Shown piece by piece: positions 6,625 to 8,600 of a stretch of DNA of 8,600 nt (its first letter is position 1; each line of letters begins with the position of its first letter). The notes under the pieces were generated by a model. The model did no database searches. It worked only from the letters and a program-made list of their open reading frames with translations, and was not told where the DNA came from. Made by a program: the position numbers and the translations under genes. The DNA lies in NCBI GenBank assembly GCA_947474275.1, contig CANJHY010000185.1, positions 1 to 8,600 of the forward strand. The letters are read 5' to 3'. The stretch comes from PALSA-1004 sp947474275. GTDB taxonomy: Bacteria > Pseudomonadota > Gammaproteobacteria > Burkholderiales > SG8-41.

Positions 6625-6905
6625 TTATTCCAGCTCGCCTCGACCGCGTCCGTACACTGCCGGCCATGCCAATATCCACAGGGCCGCGGCCGCCAGCAGA
6701 AATAACAGAGTGATGCTGCGAATGAGCCAACGCGGCGCCGATTCGATCAGGACAGGCTCGTCGAGCACCATCTGTGAATACATGGGATTGAGCGGATCGT
6801 AACGCGCCGGTAGCGGCCGATAAGCGACGTTCCAGCTACGCTCCGGGTTCAGCGCGCCAAGATCCTCGAAACTATATGCTGCAGCTTCATGTGTGGTTCC
6901 TTGAC
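6625..6905 (-). pseudogene. C-terminal remnant of a single-helix membrane protein
   Basis: A GC-rich minus-strand frame ends at TAA (6625-6627) and stays open back into the attC site, where TAA (6958-6960) closes it. It reads EDLGALNPERSWNVAYRPLP, then ARYDPLNPMYSQMVLDEPVL, then a membrane helix LIRSITLLFLLAAAALWILA, and finishes WPAVYGRGRGELE. High G/C at third codon positions and the clean helix argue for real coding sequence. The first in-frame ATG (6781-6783) would give only 52 residues and has no Shine-Dalgarno sequence. Another ATG at 6888-6890, in a different frame and preceded by AAGGA at seven bases, encodes just 13 residues before TGA. The likeliest reading is a gene that lost its 5' part, or suffered a frameshift near its start, where the attC-bearing segment joined. 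Function unknown. Confidence 0.5.
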
Positions 6906-6963
6906 GCCCAACGTTTGCGTTCAGCCGCCGCCGAAGGCGGCCGGCTGCGATGCATTGTTATGC
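6906..6963 (-). other. attC: Integron attC recombination site (59-be type)
   Basis: Read on the minus strand, this 58-base segment starts with GCATAAC (R', one mismatch to RYYYAAC) and ends with GTTGGGC (R'', perfect GTTRRRY). Between them are L-type boxes, GCATCGCAGCC and GGCTGAACGC. On the recombinogenic complementary strand these pair with one extrahelical base. A perfect central hairpin GCCGCC-GAA-GGCGGC (6927-6941) completes the stem. The order and wording parallel the aadA1 attC (TAACAATTCGTTCAAGCCG ... CGGCTTAACTCAAGCGTTAG). attC sites are folded as single strands and cut by integron integrases. The hydrolase gene lies upstream in the same orientation, as expected for a cassette. No integrase gene or attI is visible. 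Confidence 0.8.
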
Positions 6964-7184
6964 GGCATTGGATGCGCGCTGCATTGGCCTTCGATTGCCT
7001 GCTTACGACCCGTTGCCGAAGGCGGCAACGGCCCGCTAACGGGTATCCAATAGTGCAACGATTACGAAGTGTGGCCGTGATCTTGCCTTTCAACTTGTCG
7101 TGCGAGCGATTTATAAAAAAGACTTGCCGTGTGATAACGGAAGACATTTTCTCGACGACCACGCCTCCCGTAAATCAATCTTTA
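6964..7184. other. Cassette 3' segment between hydrolase stop and attC
   Basis: No convincing gene is seen. It contains a strong hairpin at 7010-7031 (CCGTTGCCG-AAGG-CGGCAACGG, nine perfect pairs) without a U-tract on either strand. The 12-mer GCCGAAGGCGGC in it (7015-7026) is repeated exactly in the attC stem (6930-6941). A neighbouring AACGGGT (7038-7044) can alternatively pair with ACCCGTT (7008-7014). A GTG-initiated frame (7162 to 6887, minus) crosses the attC but shows no recognisable protein. Confidence 0.5.
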
Positions 7185-7994
7185 TTAACCGTCATCATCT
7201 ACATATTTTTGAACTTCACCCGTAGTTATCCATTTCACGATTGCTTTAGCGACACCCTTTTGTCGCCCTTCGAAGGAATGCCTGTTTGCTCGTCCGCAAA
7301 TGTGACCTGTTTGCCCGCCTCCTCGCACGGTAACCAGGTTGTCCTTCGAGTAGTTCTTGGCCATGGAATATGGCGTGCTTGGGCATCGGTCGTCTTCATG
7401 TGCAATATTCAAAACAGGAATCTTGATTGCGTTCATATCAAAACCAATCGTCGATCTGGCAAGATCGCCATATGCGTCGTTCATGACGGAAGAATTGATG
7501 ACACCTTTAAATTGATCAGGCATTCTTAAAGAGAGCCATCGAGAAGAAATTCCTCCGGAACTATGTCCAAAGAGGTAGAACTCTTTGAAAGCATATTTCT
7601 CGCGTAAGAATTCAATAACCTTTTTTACATCACCTACATACTGTTGCGAGCTACGGTAGTCGTCATAACATTGAACGGAAGTTTCCCATTGATCGGTTGG
7701 ACAACCCATTGAAACGAGTGCGATTCCAACGTCTTTAAACATTGCCAAATGGGGGTAGAGATACTGCAATGCGCCGAGAGAGGGAGACTGCTTTCCTCGC
7801 AACATGATTCGCCCTTCCTGGCCGGGGGTTCCAGGCACGACCAGAAGAACCTTATCCAGTGGTGCTTCAGGATCCATAACGACAATATTCATTGTCACGT
7901 CACGGCGATCTGTGGGTATTGCAAAAAAAACAGGTGTTTGAGCGAAGCCGGAACTTGCAAACAGCAGGAGGGTGATGGCTAAAATGTTTTTCAT
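7185..7994 (-). CDS. Secreted alpha/beta hydrolase (cassette-borne)
   Basis: The 269-residue protein begins with a Sec signal peptide (MKNILAITLLLFASSGFA, cleavage before Q19). The mature part has an alpha/beta-hydrolase layout. A strand-rich start leads to VLLVVPGTPGQEG (oxyanion region). The nucleophile elbow is FGHSSGGISS, with Ser in GHSSG. An acidic residue sits in NIAHEDDRCPSTPY after the sixth strand, and the candidate histidine is in TGHICGRANRHSFEG near the C-terminus. It resembles uncharacterised dienelactone-hydrolase/esterase-like exported proteins; the substrate is unknown. Its base composition is visibly AT-richer than all neighbours, with codons such as AAA, ATA and TCA frequent, suggesting foreign origin. 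It is oriented towards the attC at 6906-6963, as a gene in an integron cassette. No clear Shine-Dalgarno sequence precedes the ATG, as in many cassettes. Confidence 0.85.
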   Translation of the reverse strand: MKNILAITLLLFASSGFAQTPVFFAIPTDRRDVTMNIVVMDPEAPLDKVLLVVPGTPGQEGRIMLRGKQSPSLGALQYLYPHLAMFKDVGIALVSMGCPTDQWETSVQCYDDYRSSQQYVGDVKKVIEFLREKYAFKEFYLFGHSSGGISSRWLSLRMPDQFKGVINSSVMNDAYGDLARSTIGFDMNAIKIPVLNIAHEDDRCPSTPYSMAKNYSKDNLVTVRGGGQTGHICGRANRHSFEGRQKGVAKAIVKWITTGEVQKYVDDDG

Positions 7995-8360
7995 AAGGGG
8001 ATGGATGGTAGCCGTGAGTGTTTGTATAAGTCGCAGTCAGATTGGAGTAGTCAGAATTTCTGTGTGTAAGACAGAAAGGTTCTTTCACACGACATCGTCC
8101 CTTACTTTGCACGGATGCGATTGCCACCGTACAACAAATTCGTCCCATAGCAAGTAACCACCCAAGAAAGTCATGCCTAGACTCGTTATGCGAGCGGACT
8201 CTGATCGTTTATACACTGAAATCCGTTTTACAGCGGCGCGGCCCCCGAGGATCCGCCACACACTTTTTTACGGGGCCAGTGTCGCCGCGCGTGGCGTTGC
8301 GGCATAGCCATTTTGCGCCGCATTGGCCCGCACCGCGATGTGGCGCGCCGGGCATGCCAT
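7995..8360. other. Gene-free stretch upstream of the hydrolase
   Basis: I see no convincing gene in these 366 bases. The part near the hydrolase (to about 8190) is AT-rich like it, and the rest is GC-rich like the chromosome, so the composition changes near 8190. It holds a small hairpin (GAAAG-AAC-CTTTC on the minus strand, about 8078-8090), a weak attC-like sequence at 8129-8191 and, on the minus strand, TATACA about 35 bases before the hydrolase ATG with no -35. Confidence 0.5.
8129..8191 (-). other. Possible degenerate attC site
   Basis: On the minus strand this 63-base stretch starts with GCATAAC, the same R' heptamer as the attC at 6906-6963, and ends with GTTGTAC, one mismatch from GTTRRRY. 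The ends pair at five of seven positions plus one wobble. Internal L boxes are poor: GAGTCTAGGC pairs only partly with GCTATGGGAC, and there is no strong central stem. It sits where the composition returns to GC-rich, which is where the other boundary of a hydrolase cassette would be expected. Position and termini support it; the stem does not. Confidence 0.3.
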
Positions 8361-8600
8361 CTAATCGCTGCGCCCGCGCGCGGCGACCGGCCAGACGGCC
8401 TCCACGACGCCGTTGCGGATCACGTGATAGCGGTCGTAGAGATTGACCGTGGTATCGCAATGGCTGGGTATCAGTTCGAGCTTGCTGCCGGCCTTCAGGG
8501 CAGATGCCGCGGCGCCCGTCACGAGGCTGTGCTCGTCGCCGGCAAACTCCACCGGCGTACCGTCGCCCTTCAACACCGGCGGGCCGCTGTCGCTGCTCGC
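8361..8600 (-). CDS. D-threonine aldolase / D-serine dehydratase-like PLP enzyme, C-terminal part
   Basis: The last 79 residues are visible and the gene continues beyond the right edge. The segment GDEHSLVTG, then KLELIPSHCDTTVNLYDRYH, and the end VVEAVWPVAARGRSD match the C-terminal domain of the metal-activated fold-type III PLP family (DSD1/D-threonine aldolase, often annotated alanine racemase domain protein). The His-x-Asp in SHCD corresponds to the metal-binding pair: D-threonine aldolases have H-x-D, whereas D-serine dehydratases have H-x-C. Here the residue two after His is Asp, with Cys between, favouring the aldolase type. The PLP lysine and barrel lie outside the window. The stop is TAG at 8361-8363. 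Confidence 0.8.
   Translation of the reverse strand, partial: ASSDSGPPVLKGDGTPVEFAGDEHSLVTGAAASALKAGSKLELIPSHCDTTVNLYDRYHVIRNGVVEAVWPVAARGRSD

Noticed and set aside
6906..6963. Reading the attC in plus orientation
   Set aside because: The plus-strand right end GTTATGC does not fit GTTRRRY, whereas the minus-strand right end GTTGGGC fits perfectly and the minus orientation matches the hydrolase gene direction.
7010..7031. Rho-independent terminator
   Set aside because: Strong stem, but no run of T follows it on either strand.
6887..7162. GTG-started 91-codon minus-strand frame crossing the attC
   Set aside because: GGGAGG lies only one base before the GTG, no domain is recognisable, and the C-terminal third is translated attC hairpin; kept only as a remark.
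8209..8460. Minus-strand frame overlapping the end of the PLP-enzyme gene
   Set aside because: Arg-rich out-of-frame shadow with no recognisable domain; the PLP-enzyme frame has clear family motifs.

Overview
The window looks like a chromosome segment of a GC-rich, probably betaproteobacterial, environmental organism. This is inferred from the GC-rich third codon positions and from the tsaB-rimI-family 4 uracil-DNA glycosylase neighbourhood; no rRNA or other taxonomic marker is present.

Left part (1-2907, minus strand): a tight co-directional cluster reads, in transcription order, tsaB (tRNA t6A modification), rimI (S18 N-acetyltransferase), a [4Fe-4S] family 4 uracil-DNA glycosylase, lemA (lipoprotein) and the start of a TPM-domain/YgcG-like gene. 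The first three overlap by ATGA junctions, and lemA follows after about 30 bases. The TPM gene breaks off after about 50 codons, where the end of an IS1182-type insertion sequence begins; the first 26 codons of its transposase run off the left edge.

Middle part (3028-6594, plus strand): a tartrate/D-malate dehydrogenase-type decarboxylating enzyme, then a 12-helix MFS carrier of the monocarboxylate/oxalate-formate type, probably a dicarboxylic or hydroxy-acid utilisation pair. Next comes a small inverted-repeat element built of 10-bp units (5426-5605), which overlaps the 5' end of a gene for an exported HExxH (putative zinc metallopeptidase) protein.

Right part (6595-8600): a GC-rich coding remnant (6625-6905, minus) with one membrane helix abuts a well-formed integron attC site (6906-6963, minus orientation). 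Upstream of that site, in the orientation expected for a gene cassette, is a visibly AT-richer gene for a secreted alpha/beta hydrolase (7185-7994). A weaker attC-like sequence (8129-8191) lies at the far boundary of this AT-richer stretch. I read this as a solitary gene cassette away from any visible integrase. The window ends in the C-terminal part of a D-threonine aldolase/D-serine dehydratase-like PLP enzyme (minus).

The points most worth following are the attC-bearing hydrolase cassette, the decamer inverted-repeat element that may have redefined the start of the HExxH gene, and the IS-truncated TPM gene next to an intact lemA.
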